A stretch of DNA of 64,000 bases, from the NCBI RefSeq assembly GCF_002214385.1, contig NZ_CP014855.1, forward strand, positions 124,001 to 188,000, in the 5' to 3' direction. A model generated the notes under the pieces. That model searched no databases. It worked only from the letters and a program-made list of their open reading frames with translations, and was not told the DNA's origin. The position numbers were made by a program, and so were the translations under genes. Shown here one piece after another: positions 34,686-43,579 of the stretch; positions within the stretch are counted from its first letter, which is position 1; the number at the start of each line of letters is the position of its first letter. This stretch comes from Thermococcus gorgonarius (GTDB taxonomy: Archaea; Methanobacteriota_B; Thermococci; Thermococcales; Thermococcaceae).

Positions 34686-35052
34686 ACGAGAGGCAGTTCT
34701 CTATTTCTTCGATTATTGACTGGATGTCTCTCTCAAATTCAAAAACCTCAATGCGGTTTCCGTTTGCCTTTCCACACTCCCCGGTAACTTTCCTGAGCTT
34801 TACATGAACGATCCCCGTTTTGCCATCCTTGTTGAGTTCGTACTTTCGGTACACAATATCGCAATCATCCCCCTTCACTTCCTCGAACGTTACATTGAAT
34901 TTTGACATTATGGCTTTATCAATGCCGTTGAGCACTTCCATTGCCACGTTGTAGCTCCTGCCCTCTATGACCATCGGCACACAGATGTGCTCCATGTTGT
35001 GCTTGCCGAAGGGATGGAAGCTTTCGGGGATTACAACGACCTCGTATTTCAT
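34684..35052 (-). CDS. Conserved hypothetical protein
   Basis: 122 aa from the ATG at 35052 (MKYEVVVIPESFHPFGKHNM) after GGTGGTG; a longer frame is in the same site. It is acidic, rich in glutamate, with no membrane segment. Six cysteines are scattered (CVPM, DDCD, ECG, NCL) without a clear zinc pattern. The family is not recognised. Its 3' end overlaps or abuts the candidate C/D sRNA on the other strand. Next upstream is the PIN-ATPase gene, 46 bases away. Confidence 0.75.
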   Translation of the reverse strand: MKYEVVVIPESFHPFGKHNMEHICVPMVIEGRSYNVAMEVLNGIDKAIMSKFNVTFEEVKGDDCDIVYRKYELNKDGKTGIVHVKLRKVTGECGKANGNRIEVFEFERDIQSIIEEIENCLS

Positions 35053-35098
35053 TAACACCACCGGAGAAAAGAGGGGAGAGAAAGTTTAAAAGTCTGTC

Positions 35099-36907
35099 TC
35101 ATGTGCTGGCCCATATCGGTATGCCCGCATCGATGAGCCTCTTCAGTTCTTTCCCTATCGGCGTGCTCTTGCTAACCTTGACGAGGCCCTTCTTGCTCGG
35201 AGTGGCAGTGAAGACGTACTGTTCCCCACCGTAGAACTTGAGCGGTTTTTTCGCGTAGTCCGGCGAAACTCTCAGGACTATTGTTTTCTTCTTCTCCTCT
35301 ACCTCGACCGGTATCTTCTCCCTGGGCTTCTCGGCTTCTCTCTCGGCGAAGCTCTTGACGTCTATGCTTATTCCCACCTTCTTCTCCAGCTCGGTTATCC
35401 TCTTGCCCTTCTTTCCTATTATCGCGGGAATGTCGAACTCGTCGGCGTATATCACAGCTTTGTGCGGGCTGACTATCTCGACCTCGGTGTAAACATCGGG
35501 AAGGAACTTCTTTATCTCCTGCTTGAGCCTCTTCTCTGCCAGCTTAAGAGCGGGGGCCTTTTCCTCTTTCTTCACAGGGACGACGCTTACCTCTTCACCG
35601 TAGGTGTATATCTCGTACTCAAGCTCACCCGTCTCGAAGTCGCGAACCTCGATAACGGGCCTCGCTAAGTCCTCCTCCTTCATGCCGCTCGGTACTTTGA
35701 CGAGGTACTCCAGCGTTAGAACCTTCGCAACGCGGCCGGCTTTGATAAAGATAACCGTATCGACTATCTGGGGTATCATTCCCAGCTCGACCCTGCCGAT
35801 GAAGCGCTGGATTGCATCTATCGGCTTGGTCGCATGGACCACTCCAACCATTCCAACACCGGCCAGTCTCAAGTCGGAGTAAATCTTGAAGTCGCTCGTC
35901 TTCCTCATCTCGTCGAATATCGTGTAGTCCGGCCTCACTAGGAGGAGAATATCTCCGGTAAGTTCCATCTTTCCGCTTAAGGCTGTGTACTGGGTTATCT
36001 CCTCGCTAACCTGCAAATCCCTCGGCTTCTCCATCGTCTTTACTATCTTGCCCATGCTCGCGTACCATTCGGCCAAGGCCTGAGCGAAGGTCGTTTTGCC
36101 CTCGCCCGGAGCGCCTGCTATGAGAATACCCTGGGCCTTGTCCTTAAGCCTCTCTAAGAGCCTCTCGCTCAGCTCATAGTCCTCTATGCTGAGTTTCGTG
36201 ACTGGTCTGACGGCGGTTATCTCAATCCTGTCTGCAAAGGGCGGTTTAGCTATAACGATACGGTAGTTCCTGAGCTGAACGACCGTCGCCCCCGGCTCGT
36301 CTATCTCTATAAAGCTCTCTGGATCGCGTCTGGCGCGCTCGACGATGTCATCGGCTATCTCCTCAAGCTCTTCATCGGTTAAAGGTTCGTCCCTGACCGG
36401 GACGAGCTTCCACTCGCCAGGTTTGCCCTTCTTGGCGAGCGGTCTTATGCCTGCTTTAAGGTGGACGCTCATGGTTGTTTCATCAAAGAAGTCTTCTAGA
36501 CGGTGCTTCACCTCTTTTCTGGCCGTCAGGTAGATTACATCGATGCCTTTGGCTATCGCAACGTCCCTCTGAACTTGATCGCCCGTGATGAGGGTGGCGT
36601 TGAGTTCCCTAGCGGCCTCGCGAACCATATGGTCTATCTCGCCTGCTTTAGCTCTTCTAATCTGCCAGAGCTCGGGCCTCTCGCCGTAGAATTCAAGGAG
36701 TATTTCGCCTCTGTCAGCCATGTCGCGGAGCTTTTTGAGCTCTTCAAGGCCGACGTGGCCTATGGCCTTTCCCTCGTTGGCCTGGTGCTCTATCTCCGCC
36801 ACAACTGCCTCGGGAACTACCACCTTCACTTTCTCGCCCAAAGTTGAGAGGAACTGGGTCAGCCTGCCGTCAACTATCACGCTCGTGTCTGGAACGAACA
36901 CCTTCAT
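35099..36907 (-). CDS. PIN domain-ATPase-KH protein (VapC9/PilT-like family)
   Basis: 602 aa from the ATG at 36907 (MKVFVPDTSVIVDGRLTQFL) after GGTGAGAAAA. Order: PIN ribonuclease domain with PDTSVIVDGR and GDQVQRDVAIAKG (about residues 1-140); a type II/IV-secretion-like ATPase with Walker A GAPGEGKTTFAQ near residue 265 and DEMRKTSDF; and a KH domain with FDIPAIIGKKGKRITELEKK near residue 500. The combination is conserved in Euryarchaeota. It may be an RNA-processing or quality-control ATPase; this is inference. It is divergent from MinD. Confidence 0.9.
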   Translation of the reverse strand: MKVFVPDTSVIVDGRLTQFLSTLGEKVKVVVPEAVVAEIEHQANEGKAIGHVGLEELKKLRDMADRGEILLEFYGERPELWQIRRAKAGEIDHMVREAARELNATLITGDQVQRDVAIAKGIDVIYLTARKEVKHRLEDFFDETTMSVHLKAGIRPLAKKGKPGEWKLVPVRDEPLTDEELEEIADDIVERARRDPESFIEIDEPGATVVQLRNYRIVIAKPPFADRIEITAVRPVTKLSIEDYELSERLLERLKDKAQGILIAGAPGEGKTTFAQALAEWYASMGKIVKTMEKPRDLQVSEEITQYTALSGKMELTGDILLLVRPDYTIFDEMRKTSDFKIYSDLRLAGVGMVGVVHATKPIDAIQRFIGRVELGMIPQIVDTVIFIKAGRVAKVLTLEYLVKVPSGMKEEDLARPVIEVRDFETGELEYEIYTYGEEVSVVPVKKEEKAPALKLAEKRLKQEIKKFLPDVYTEVEIVSPHKAVIYADEFDIPAIIGKKGKRITELEKKVGISIDVKSFAEREAEKPREKIPVEVEEKKKTIVLRVSPDYAKKPLKFYGGEQYVFTATPSKKGLVKVSKSTPIGKELKRLIDAGIPIWAST

Positions 36908-36939
36908 TTTTCTCACCTGAATTGAGTGATTGGATGCCT

Positions 36940-36951
36940 TCATAAAGTTAG
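36940..36951 (-). promoter_or_regulatory. TATA promoter for PIN-ATPase gene
   Basis: Minus strand CTAACTTTATG, start near 36920, about 13 bases before the ATG at 36907. Confidence 0.45.
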
Positions 36952-36961
36952 CGTACCTCAA

Positions 36962-36973
36962 AGTTCATAAAGA
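36962..36973 (+). promoter_or_regulatory. TATA promoter for minD-like gene
   Basis: AGTTCATAAAGA, start near 36991, then GGTGAG and the ATG at 37003. Confidence 0.45.
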
Positions 36974-37002
36974 TGAAAAACAAACTCCATACGGTGAGTT
37001 CA

Positions 37003-37740
37003 ATGGGGCATTTGATATCAATAGCAAGTGGTAAAGGGGGGACGGGGAAAACGACGACCACTGCTAACCTCTCGATAGCCCTCGGAAAGATGGGAAAAAA
37101 GATTTTGGCAATTGATGCCGACTTGACGATGGCAAACCTCAGCTTAGTCATGGGTATTGACGATGCCGAACCAACAATACATGACGTTCTCGCCGGGGAG
37201 GTAAAGATCGATGAGGTAATATATCAGACAAGTTACGAAAACGTTGATCTAATCCCCGCCGCTATAGACTGGGAGCACGTTAAAAAAGCTGACCCTAGAA
37301 AGCTCCCCGGGGTTATAAAACCTCTGAAGGACAGGTACGATTTCGTTCTCATAGACTGTCCCGCTGGTCTCCAAATGGACGCGATGAACGCGATGCTGAG
37401 TGGAGAGGAGGGTATCCTGATAACGAACCCTGAAATATCATGTATAACAGATACCATGAAAGTTGGAATAGTCCTCAAAAAAGCTGGTTTAGCCGTTCTG
37501 GGCTTTGTTCTCAACCGCTACGGAAGAAGCGAAAACGACATTCCCCCCGAGGCCGCTGAGGAAGTCATGGAAGTTCCCCTCTTGGCTGTAGTTCCTGAGG
37601 ACCCCAAAGTCAGGGAGGCAACTCTTGAGGGTATCCCCGTTGTGGAATACGCCCCAGAGTCTGAGGGTGCCAAGGCTTTTATGAAGCTGGCCGAGGAGGT
37701 TGTTAGAATAGCAGGCCTTAAGGCAAGGGTCATGTACTGA
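37003..37740 (+). CDS. minD: MinD/ParA-family ATPase
   Basis: 245 aa from the ATG at 37003 (MGHLISIASGKGGTGKTTTT); the earlier ATG at 36973 lacks a site. It has the deviant Walker A GKGGTGKTT near residue 11 and DADLTMANLSLVMG near residue 40. Archaeal MinD paralogues position proteins (chemotaxis, archaellum, cell pole) on the membrane. No amphipathic membrane-targeting helix is obvious at the C-terminus. The GPN-loop GTPase follows nine bases later. Confidence 0.9.
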   Translation: MGHLISIASGKGGTGKTTTTANLSIALGKMGKKILAIDADLTMANLSLVMGIDDAEPTIHDVLAGEVKIDEVIYQTSYENVDLIPAAIDWEHVKKADPRKLPGVIKPLKDRYDFVLIDCPAGLQMDAMNAMLSGEEGILITNPEISCITDTMKVGIVLKKAGLAVLGFVLNRYGRSENDIPPEAAEEVMEVPLLAVVPEDPKVREATLEGIPVVEYAPESEGAKAFMKLAEEVVRIAGLKARVMY

Positions 37741-37749
37741 GGTGGTGCG

Positions 37750-38499
37750 ATGATACTGATTTTCCTGGGCACCGCAGGTAGCGGAAAGACCACTATAACA
37801 GCTTCCTTTGGTGGGTATCTTGAGAAAAACGGTAACTCAGTTGGTTATGTCAACCTCGACACCGGGGTGAAGAAACTCCCCTACAAGCCGGACATCGACG
37901 TCCGTGATATAATAACTGTTGAAGAACTAATGAAGGAAGGTTATGGGCCAAACGGGGCCATAGTTGAGAGCTATGACAGATTGCTTTCCCACGCTGATGA
38001 AATACTTAGTGGAATACTTGAACTGGATGAAGAGCTCGACTACCTCCTTATAGACACTCCCGGACAGATGGAAAGCTTTCTTTTTCACGAGTTCGGCATG
38101 AGAATAACCAGTGGCCTGAAGGAACCCCTGGCCGCTTACCTTTTCGGTCCGGATATTCTTAGGAGGCCTTCCGACTACTGTTTCGTCAAGTTCTTCGCTA
38201 TAATGATAGACCTCCGTCTGGGCACGACAACGGTTCCCGTTCTCAACAAGGTCGACTTAATACGTGAAGAAGAACTATCCTCGATAAGGCGGCTCCTTGA
38301 GGACATAGATTATTTAAACGCCCGTCTTAAGCTCGATCCATCCATGCAGGGCTTTTTGGCCTATAGGATATGTTCCTTCCTTCCCGAAGTTTCCCCGCCG
38401 GTTAGGGTTGTTTATGCCTCCGCTAAAACCGGCGAGGGGTTTGATGAGCTAGAAACCCTCTCCTATGAGCACTATTGCACCTGTGGAGATCTGACCTGA
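37750..38499 (+). CDS. GPN-loop GTPase
   Basis: 249 aa. P-loop GTAGSGKTT near residue 7, the family-defining Gly-Pro-Asn insertion as YGPNGAIVES near residue 65, DTPGQMESF near residue 103, and NKVDLI near residue 169. Eukaryotic Gpn1-3 assist RNA polymerase II assembly and import; the Pyrococcus homologue is a homodimeric GTPase whose role is unknown. It starts after GAGGTGGTGCG, nine bases downstream of MinD. Confidence 0.93.
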   Translation: MILIFLGTAGSGKTTITASFGGYLEKNGNSVGYVNLDTGVKKLPYKPDIDVRDIITVEELMKEGYGPNGAIVESYDRLLSHADEILSGILELDEELDYLLIDTPGQMESFLFHEFGMRITSGLKEPLAAYLFGPDILRRPSDYCFVKFFAIMIDLRLGTTTVPVLNKVDLIREEELSSIRRLLEDIDYLNARLKLDPSMQGFLAYRICSFLPEVSPPVRVVYASAKTGEGFDELETLSYEHYCTCGDLT

Positions 38500-38605
38500 A
38501 TTCCTGGACAGACGTTCACATCCTGCAACTTTTTTGAAAAAACATCTTCAAGTTGGAATTGGCAACGCTTATCTGGCATCTTCATGACTACACTGGGGGA
38601 GTGCC

Positions 38606-40063
38606 ATGTGCCTGATCGCAGGAGGAATGGGATTAAATCTGAAGGATAAGTTCATTCGCATGATCCTCACCGGGAAACACAGGGGTCCTGATTCCTTTGG
38701 CGTGTGGACGGATTTGGGAGTTTTCAAGTCAGGTGACTTTTCAAAGATCAGTGAAATTCCCGAGGGAAGCGTGGGCCTTCTTCAGTGCAGGCTGGCAATG
38801 ACTGGATCGAAGGGCTTTACACAGCCCTTTTTCAATGATATCGTTCTCGTTCACAACGGAGAGATCTACAATTACCGCCAGCTCAGGGATTACCTGGAGG
38901 GCAGGGGTGTTGAATTTGAAACCGATGTTGACAGCGAGGTCGTACTCCGTCTCCTCGAGCACCTACTCTCGAAGGGCTTGAGCGTCCATGAGGCCGTTAA
39001 GAGGGCCATGATAATGATGAACGGTGATTATGCCGTTGCTTTCTTTTGGAGGGGTAATATTTACCTGTTCAGGGATCCCGTTGGAATAAGGCCCCTTTAC
39101 TTTTCTCCCAACGGCTTTTTTGCCAGTGAGAAGAAGGTTCTCTGGGCAATAGGTGAGAAAGCCGTCCCCGTTGGGCCCGGTGAGCTGGTGAGGCTTTCCC
39201 CCAGAGGTGCTGATAGGAAAAAAGTTCTTGACATTAGAGAGCTCCCCTGGTGTGAAAAAGAATTCACCGAGGAAAGGGCTATTGGGGCTTTGGTGAAATC
39301 TCTCGAGTGCTCCGTCAGGATGAGAGCTGGTTCCAGAACTGGGGTTCTCTTCTCCGGTGGTCTGGACAGTTCAATAGTCGCTTACCTGGCCTCAGAGTTT
39401 TCAGACGTTACTCTCTACACTGCCGGCGTTGAGGACAGTCCCGACGTTGAGTGGGCCAGAAAGGCCTCTGACGAGCTTGGTATTCCGCTAAAGGAGGTGC
39501 TATTAACCAAAGAAGATGTTGAAAACATCGTTGAAAAGGTCATCTTCGCCATAGAAGAACCTAGCTTCATGAACCTTGCTATAGGGGTTCCCCTCTATTT
39601 TGCCACAGCACTCGCTGCTTCCGATGGCCTTAAAGTCCTGCTCAGCGGTCAGGGAGCGGATGAGCTCTTTGGTGGCTACGCCAAGTACCTTGAGGATCCA
39701 GGGCTGATGGAGAGAGACCTTCTTGAGCTGGGTGAGAAGAACCTGGCCAGAGACGACAAGATAGCTATGTACAACGGTGTTGAAACCAGGTACCCTTACC
39801 TTGCACTTCCACTCGTTAGGCTGGCACTTAAAATGCCACACGGTATGAAGATCAAAAACAGTGTCAGGAAGTGGGTTCTTAGAAAAGCCGCCGAGAGAAT
39901 GGGACTTCCCACCGATGTAGTTTGGAGGGAGAAAAAAGCCGCCCAGTACGGTAGCGGTTCCCAGAAAATCCTGATGAAGCTGGCCAGGGAGAGAAAAATG
40001 AAGCCCAGTGAATTTGCTGAGTTCCTTTTCAGAAAAGTCTTTGGTTCAGTAGGTTGGCCTTGA
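38606..40063 (+). CDS. asnB: Asparagine synthase (glutamine-hydrolysing)
   Basis: 485 aa. Class II amidotransferase whose nucleophile is the cysteine right after the initiator Met (MCLIAGG). The glutaminase half has HRGPDSFG and VHNGEIYNYRQL. The synthetase half has the pyrophosphate loop FSGGLDSS near residue 250 and LLSGQGADELFGGYAKYL. It makes asparagine from aspartate, glutamine and ATP. A single gene; its last 18 bases overlap the convergent TPR gene. Confidence 0.92.
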   Translation: MCLIAGGMGLNLKDKFIRMILTGKHRGPDSFGVWTDLGVFKSGDFSKISEIPEGSVGLLQCRLAMTGSKGFTQPFFNDIVLVHNGEIYNYRQLRDYLEGRGVEFETDVDSEVVLRLLEHLLSKGLSVHEAVKRAMIMMNGDYAVAFFWRGNIYLFRDPVGIRPLYFSPNGFFASEKKVLWAIGEKAVPVGPGELVRLSPRGADRKKVLDIRELPWCEKEFTEERAIGALVKSLECSVRMRAGSRTGVLFSGGLDSSIVAYLASEFSDVTLYTAGVEDSPDVEWARKASDELGIPLKEVLLTKEDVENIVEKVIFAIEEPSFMNLAIGVPLYFATALAASDGLKVLLSGQGADELFGGYAKYLEDPGLMERDLLELGEKNLARDDKIAMYNGVETRYPYLALPLVRLALKMPHGMKIKNSVRKWVLRKAAERMGLPTDVVWREKKAAQYGSGSQKILMKLARERKMKPSEFAEFLFRKVFGSVGWP

Positions 40064-41245
40064 GAGTCCCTCTGCTTCATAGAGGAGTTCAACGGTTGGT
40101 TTTAGCTCCTCTATGTTCAGCAACACGGAGTTTAGCAGTGTTATTGCTCTTGCGGCTTCTCCCCTTTCAAGGTAGTAGTTGGCTTCCTCAACGGCAAGTA
40201 GGGCGTTTTCATTCTTTTTCTCGGCTCCGTAGACCTTTAGGATAGCGGCCCTCATAAGTGCTTTAGTCTTCAGGTCCCCGATCCTGTTTAGTGCTTCCTT
40301 GTAGACTTTAAAAGCCTCTGTCGTTTTTCCCATCGAGAGGAGGGCCTGGGACAGCTCAAGGAACTTTTCTCCCGCCTTTCTCTCATTTCCCTCTTTTTGA
40401 TGGGAGGATATGACCTGATAGAGCATTCTGGCGTTGTTTAAGCCTATTAGCTTGGCCCTGTTTGCGTTTCCTGCCAGAAGATAAGCGTACTGGGCTTTGA
40501 GGAGATAACTGGTTGTTCCGTCCAAATCGCCCTGGGAGTAGGCGATCTTGCTGGCCTTTTCATAGTTTTTGGCTGCTGTGTCCATCATTTCTATATAGTG
40601 AGAACCGTAGCCGAAGAGCTCCAGAACGTAGGTGGCGACCTTGTAAAAGGCCTCGGCGGCCTTTTCGAATTTTCTATCTTCGAGCATCTTCTCGGCCAGC
40701 TCCCCGTATATGGTTACTAGAATGTCGGCAATCCTTTTGATAGATTCTTCATCCTCAAGTATCTTATAGTATCTGAACGCATCTTCGTACGTCTTGATCG
40801 CCAGCGAGAGGTTTTCGTTTTCCCTGTATGCATTGGCTAGATCCTCGTAAATCTCTGCGAAGTATTTTGCATATTTCTTGAGGTTCTTTTCGTCCCCTAT
40901 GGTCGCGAAAATGGAGAGAGTTTTTGAGATGTACTCGCTGAGCTTATTTACATCAACTTCAAACTTTGCCAGTTCCTCCTCGATGAGTTCTATGTAAAGC
41001 GAGGCGCTCTTGAGAAGCGGTTTTTTGGCCATATCGGGCTTTCTCAATCTCCCTAGAAAGAAATATCCAAAGTACCGGTATAGCCTAGCGGCGTCTTCAA
41101 ATTTTTTTTCTTCCTCGTACTTTTTCGCCGCTCGAAGAATTAGCTTCAATCCTTCCTTTATTTCCCCTTCTTGGAGCTTTTTGAAGCCCATCCTCTCGAG
41201 GTCCTCAGGTGAGGCAAGATCTGGAAGGATAGTCAATTTGCTCAC
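40046..41245 (-). CDS. TPR-like helical repeat protein
   Basis: 399 aa, all helical. Tetratricopeptide-like pairs recur, e.g. DLANAYRENENLSLAIKTYE, AEAFYKVATYVLELFG, LSQALLSMGKTTEAFKVYKE and ANYYLERGEAARAITLLNS. It resembles SNAP/tetratricopeptide scaffolds common in Thermococcales. Partner and role are unknown. The ATG at 41245 has GGGGTGAG upstream. Its 3' end overlaps AsnB by 18 bases on the opposite strand. Confidence 0.82.
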   Translation of the reverse strand: MSKLTILPDLASPEDLERMGFKKLQEGEIKEGLKLILRAAKKYEEEKKFEDAARLYRYFGYFFLGRLRKPDMAKKPLLKSASLYIELIEEELAKFEVDVNKLSEYISKTLSIFATIGDEKNLKKYAKYFAEIYEDLANAYRENENLSLAIKTYEDAFRYYKILEDEESIKRIADILVTIYGELAEKMLEDRKFEKAAEAFYKVATYVLELFGYGSHYIEMMDTAAKNYEKASKIAYSQGDLDGTTSYLLKAQYAYLLAGNANRAKLIGLNNARMLYQVISSHQKEGNERKAGEKFLELSQALLSMGKTTEAFKVYKEALNRIGDLKTKALMRAAILKVYGAEKKNENALLAVEEANYYLERGEAARAITLLNSVLLNIEELKPTVELLYEAEGLSRPTY

Positions 41246-41309
41246 CCCGTGATTTAAAGCTTCAGTCCCTAAAGTTTGATATGGCCCTTTCTATTTAAGC
41301 TTATCCAGC

Positions 41310-42332
41310 TTATACTTTGACAACCCGGTAGCCGGCTGCTTTTCTGAGTCGGTTCATTACGGCCATACCAAGGCCACTTTCCTCCACACCTTCCGCTATT
41401 ATGAGATCTACCCCCCTCCTGTCCAGTTCTCTCAGGGCTTTGAACAGGTTCCTGGCAACTTCTTCAACGCTCCCCCCAAGGTAGAAAAATTCGTCGGCAT
41501 CATGTTCTTCCGTGGCCATTACTCCAACCTTGAATCCCTTTTTTCTGTACTCCTCAACGAGCTCGTCTATCTTCTCCCTGACTTTTTCTCGGTTGCCTTC
41601 TACTACTATCACCTGTGCGTTGGGTGAGTAGTGCTTGTACTTCATCCCTGGGGACCTCGGTATGTCAACTTTCTCTCCCTTCACGGCCGGATGAATGATA
41701 ATCTCTCCGATTACCTTCTTGATCTCTTCAACTGGAAGTCCCCCCGGACGAAGAAGTAGAGGCACTTCGGACGTCAGGTCTATAACGGTTGACTCAACCC
41801 CAATTGGGGTTTCCCCTCCGTCAACTATGCAATCTATCTTCCCGTAGAAGTCCTCGATGACATGGTCTGCGGATGTTGGGCTTGGCCTGCCGCTTATGTT
41901 TGCCGAGGGGGCGGCAACTGGAACGTTGCTGAGCCTTATGAGCTCCAGTGCTATTGGATGGGCGGGCATTCTCAAGGCAACGGTGTCTAGGCCACCGGTA
42001 GTGGTTCTCGGCACGGTATCCCTCGCGGGCAGGACAATTGTCAGGGGCCCCGGCCAGAACTTTTCAGCCAGTTTCCATGCTTTTTCTGGAACTTCCTTTG
42101 CCAGTTTTTCGAGCCATTCTACCTCCGCTATGTGAACTATCAGGGGGTTATCAGCGGGCCTTCCCTTGGCCTCGAAGATCCTTCTGACAGCACTTTCGTT
42201 GAGGGCATCAGCGCCAAGGCCATAAACCGTCTCGGTTGGAAAAGCAACAAGACCACCTTTCTTAAGTATCCTGGCCGCCACGCTCAATTTATCCCTTTGT
42301 ACTCCTTCCCGCATCAGGATCACTATCGTCAT
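41310..42332 (-). CDS. sua5: Threonylcarbamoyl-AMP synthase (Sua5)
   Basis: 340 aa, the long form: YrdC/TsaC domain (about residues 15-205) with FPTETVYGLGADA, KGRPADNPLIVH, and SANISGRPSP, then a C-terminal Sua5 domain (about 235-335). It makes threonylcarbamoyl-adenylate from threonine, bicarbonate and ATP for t6A37 in tRNA, with Kae1/KEOPS. The linker SPGMKYKHYSP is conserved. Its ATG overlaps the stop of the preceding gene (ATGA), so the two are coupled. Confidence 0.94.
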   Translation of the reverse strand: MTIVILMREGVQRDKLSVAARILKKGGLVAFPTETVYGLGADALNESAVRRIFEAKGRPADNPLIVHIAEVEWLEKLAKEVPEKAWKLAEKFWPGPLTIVLPARDTVPRTTTGGLDTVALRMPAHPIALELIRLSNVPVAAPSANISGRPSPTSADHVIEDFYGKIDCIVDGGETPIGVESTVIDLTSEVPLLLRPGGLPVEEIKKVIGEIIIHPAVKGEKVDIPRSPGMKYKHYSPNAQVIVVEGNREKVREKIDELVEEYRKKGFKVGVMATEEHDADEFFYLGGSVEEVARNLFKALRELDRRGVDLIIAEGVEESGLGMAVMNRLRKAAGYRVVKV

Positions 42333-42769
42333 ACCATACCACCGGGATTGTGCCCTTTTACGTCAATCCTTGGCAGGGGTACGTGGTAGGGCAGGCCCAT
42401 CTCCTTGGCTATTACGAAGAGCATCGGCGCCACAGAGTGGGTTATAAAGTTGACGACCTCGGTAAAGACCTCGGGCTTGACTTTTCTCTCGCTTTCCCAC
42501 GTGTCCAGGATCTCATCGATTTCTTCCCTTCTTGGGGGGAGGTACATCACAGCCCCCTCGATGAAGCCCTCAGCTATCTCGGGCCTGTAGGTTATCTCGT
42601 ACTTGAACAGGATCTCAATACCCTGTGTCTTCCCCGTGGGGGTTCTTATCTCGCCGAGGCGCATATCCTTAACTTTGGGGCTTAAGTTTACCTCTATTCT
42701 GCCGCCGGGAAAGGGCGGAATTTTCTTTTCGAACTCTATCCTTGTGATGTTTATGCCTATAACCGGCAT
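42329..42769 (-). CDS. Hypothetical protein, possible SecB-like chaperone fold
   Basis: 146 aa from the ATG at 42769 (MPVIGINITRIEFEKKIPPF) after GAGGTGAGGGA. The N-terminal ITRIEFEKK strand, the central ILFKYEITYRPEIAEGFIEG and the C-terminal NFITHSVAPMLFVIAKEMGL followed by PYHVPLPRID resemble the SecB pattern (a helix, then a proline-rich strand). An archaeal SecB-like protein is known in Methanocaldococcus. The match was made by eye only. It is translationally coupled to Sua5. Confidence 0.55.
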   Translation of the reverse strand: MPVIGINITRIEFEKKIPPFPGGRIEVNLSPKVKDMRLGEIRTPTGKTQGIEILFKYEITYRPEIAEGFIEGAVMYLPPRREEIDEILDTWESERKVKPEVFTEVVNFITHSVAPMLFVIAKEMGLPYHVPLPRIDVKGHNPGGMV

Positions 42770-42798
42770 TTCCCTCACCTCAGACCTTTTTTGGAGAG

Positions 42799-42812
42799 GC
42801 TTTAAAAAGTTA
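42799..42812. promoter_or_regulatory. Shared bidirectional TATA element
   Basis: GCTTTAAAAAGTTA is near-palindromic: it lies about 26 bases before the plus-strand ATG at 42830 and 36 bases from the minus-strand ATG at 42769. No other TATA lies in the 60-base gap. Confidence 0.5.
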
Positions 42813-42829
42813 AAGTGATAGCTAAAGTG

Positions 42830-43534
42830 ATGCCGAGGGAAAAGGTCGTCCGGGTATGGGATGAGAGAGAGGTGGTTTATCCCCCAAAAAGATGGCGCTA
42901 TCTGTGGGAGAAGCGTGAAAAAGCCCTGAAAATAATGGAACGCCTTTCCCAGTTCGACCCGCAGCTCTACGGTAGTGTGGCCAGAGGAGACGTGAGAAAA
43001 GACAGCGACATAGACATATTCATCCCGATAAAGGTTCCCAGTTACCTCATCGAACTCGCCCTTGAGGGCCTCGTGCGGAGGAGAAAGATAGTGATGGCAA
43101 CGCCCTGGCACCTCATAAAGGGCGTCATCGAGATAGACGAAGAAACGACCGTTACCTTCCCGCTGATCGAGCCAACCGACAGGGAGCTTGAGTTCTACCG
43201 CTGGGGAGGGATGATTGACCTGTGGGGAGTCAAAACCAGGGAGCGCGTTCCCGGGGTGAACAAGAAGCTCATACTCATAATCCCGACCGAGAGGGGGCAC
43301 ATTGAAAGGGAAGTCGTTGGCAGGGAGAGCGAGGTCGCGAAAATTCTTGGCGTGAGCATTGACATCGTGACGGAGCGCGTCCATGTCCTCATGAGGAGGG
43401 ACAGAATAGGGAGGACGGGAATCTATCTCAACGAAGAAGTGCCCGACTGGATGAGCTTTGAGGAGGCCCTGAAAATCATCGCCGACCGCGACCCGAACGT
43501 GAGGAAGAAGGTTAGGGAGAGGGGAGGAGTTTAG
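42830..43534 (+). CDS. Nucleotidyltransferase-domain protein
   Basis: 234 aa from the ATG at 42830 (MPREKVVRVWDEREVVYPPK), which sits where transcription would start, so it may be leaderless; GTG codons at 42815 and 42827 are alternatives. The pol-beta-type motif is YGSVARGDVRKDSDIDIFIP (GSx..DxD) near residue 47. This is a minimal NTase-like fold; substrate unknown. The C-terminal half contains RVHVLMRRDRIGRTGIYLNE. Confidence 0.85.
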   Translation: MPREKVVRVWDEREVVYPPKRWRYLWEKREKALKIMERLSQFDPQLYGSVARGDVRKDSDIDIFIPIKVPSYLIELALEGLVRRRKIVMATPWHLIKGVIEIDEETTVTFPLIEPTDRELEFYRWGGMIDLWGVKTRERVPGVNKKLILIIPTERGHIEREVVGRESEVAKILGVSIDIVTERVHVLMRRDRIGRTGIYLNEEVPDWMSFEEALKIIADRDPNVRKKVRERGGV

Positions 43535-43538
43535 CAAC

Positions 43539-43550
43539 CCTTATATCTTT
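43539..43550 (+). promoter_or_regulatory. TATA promoter for vapBC
   Basis: CCTTATATCTTT, start near 43569, followed by GGTGGAGAGA and the ATG at 43580. Confidence 0.5.
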
Positions 43551-43579
43551 CAAAACAGAACCAACCTTGGGTGGAGAGA

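Noticed and set aside
35099-36907. Classifying the PIN-ATPase as an archaellum or pilus motor
   Set aside because: The N-terminal PIN and C-terminal KH domains and absence of pilin or archaellum genes nearby argue against it.
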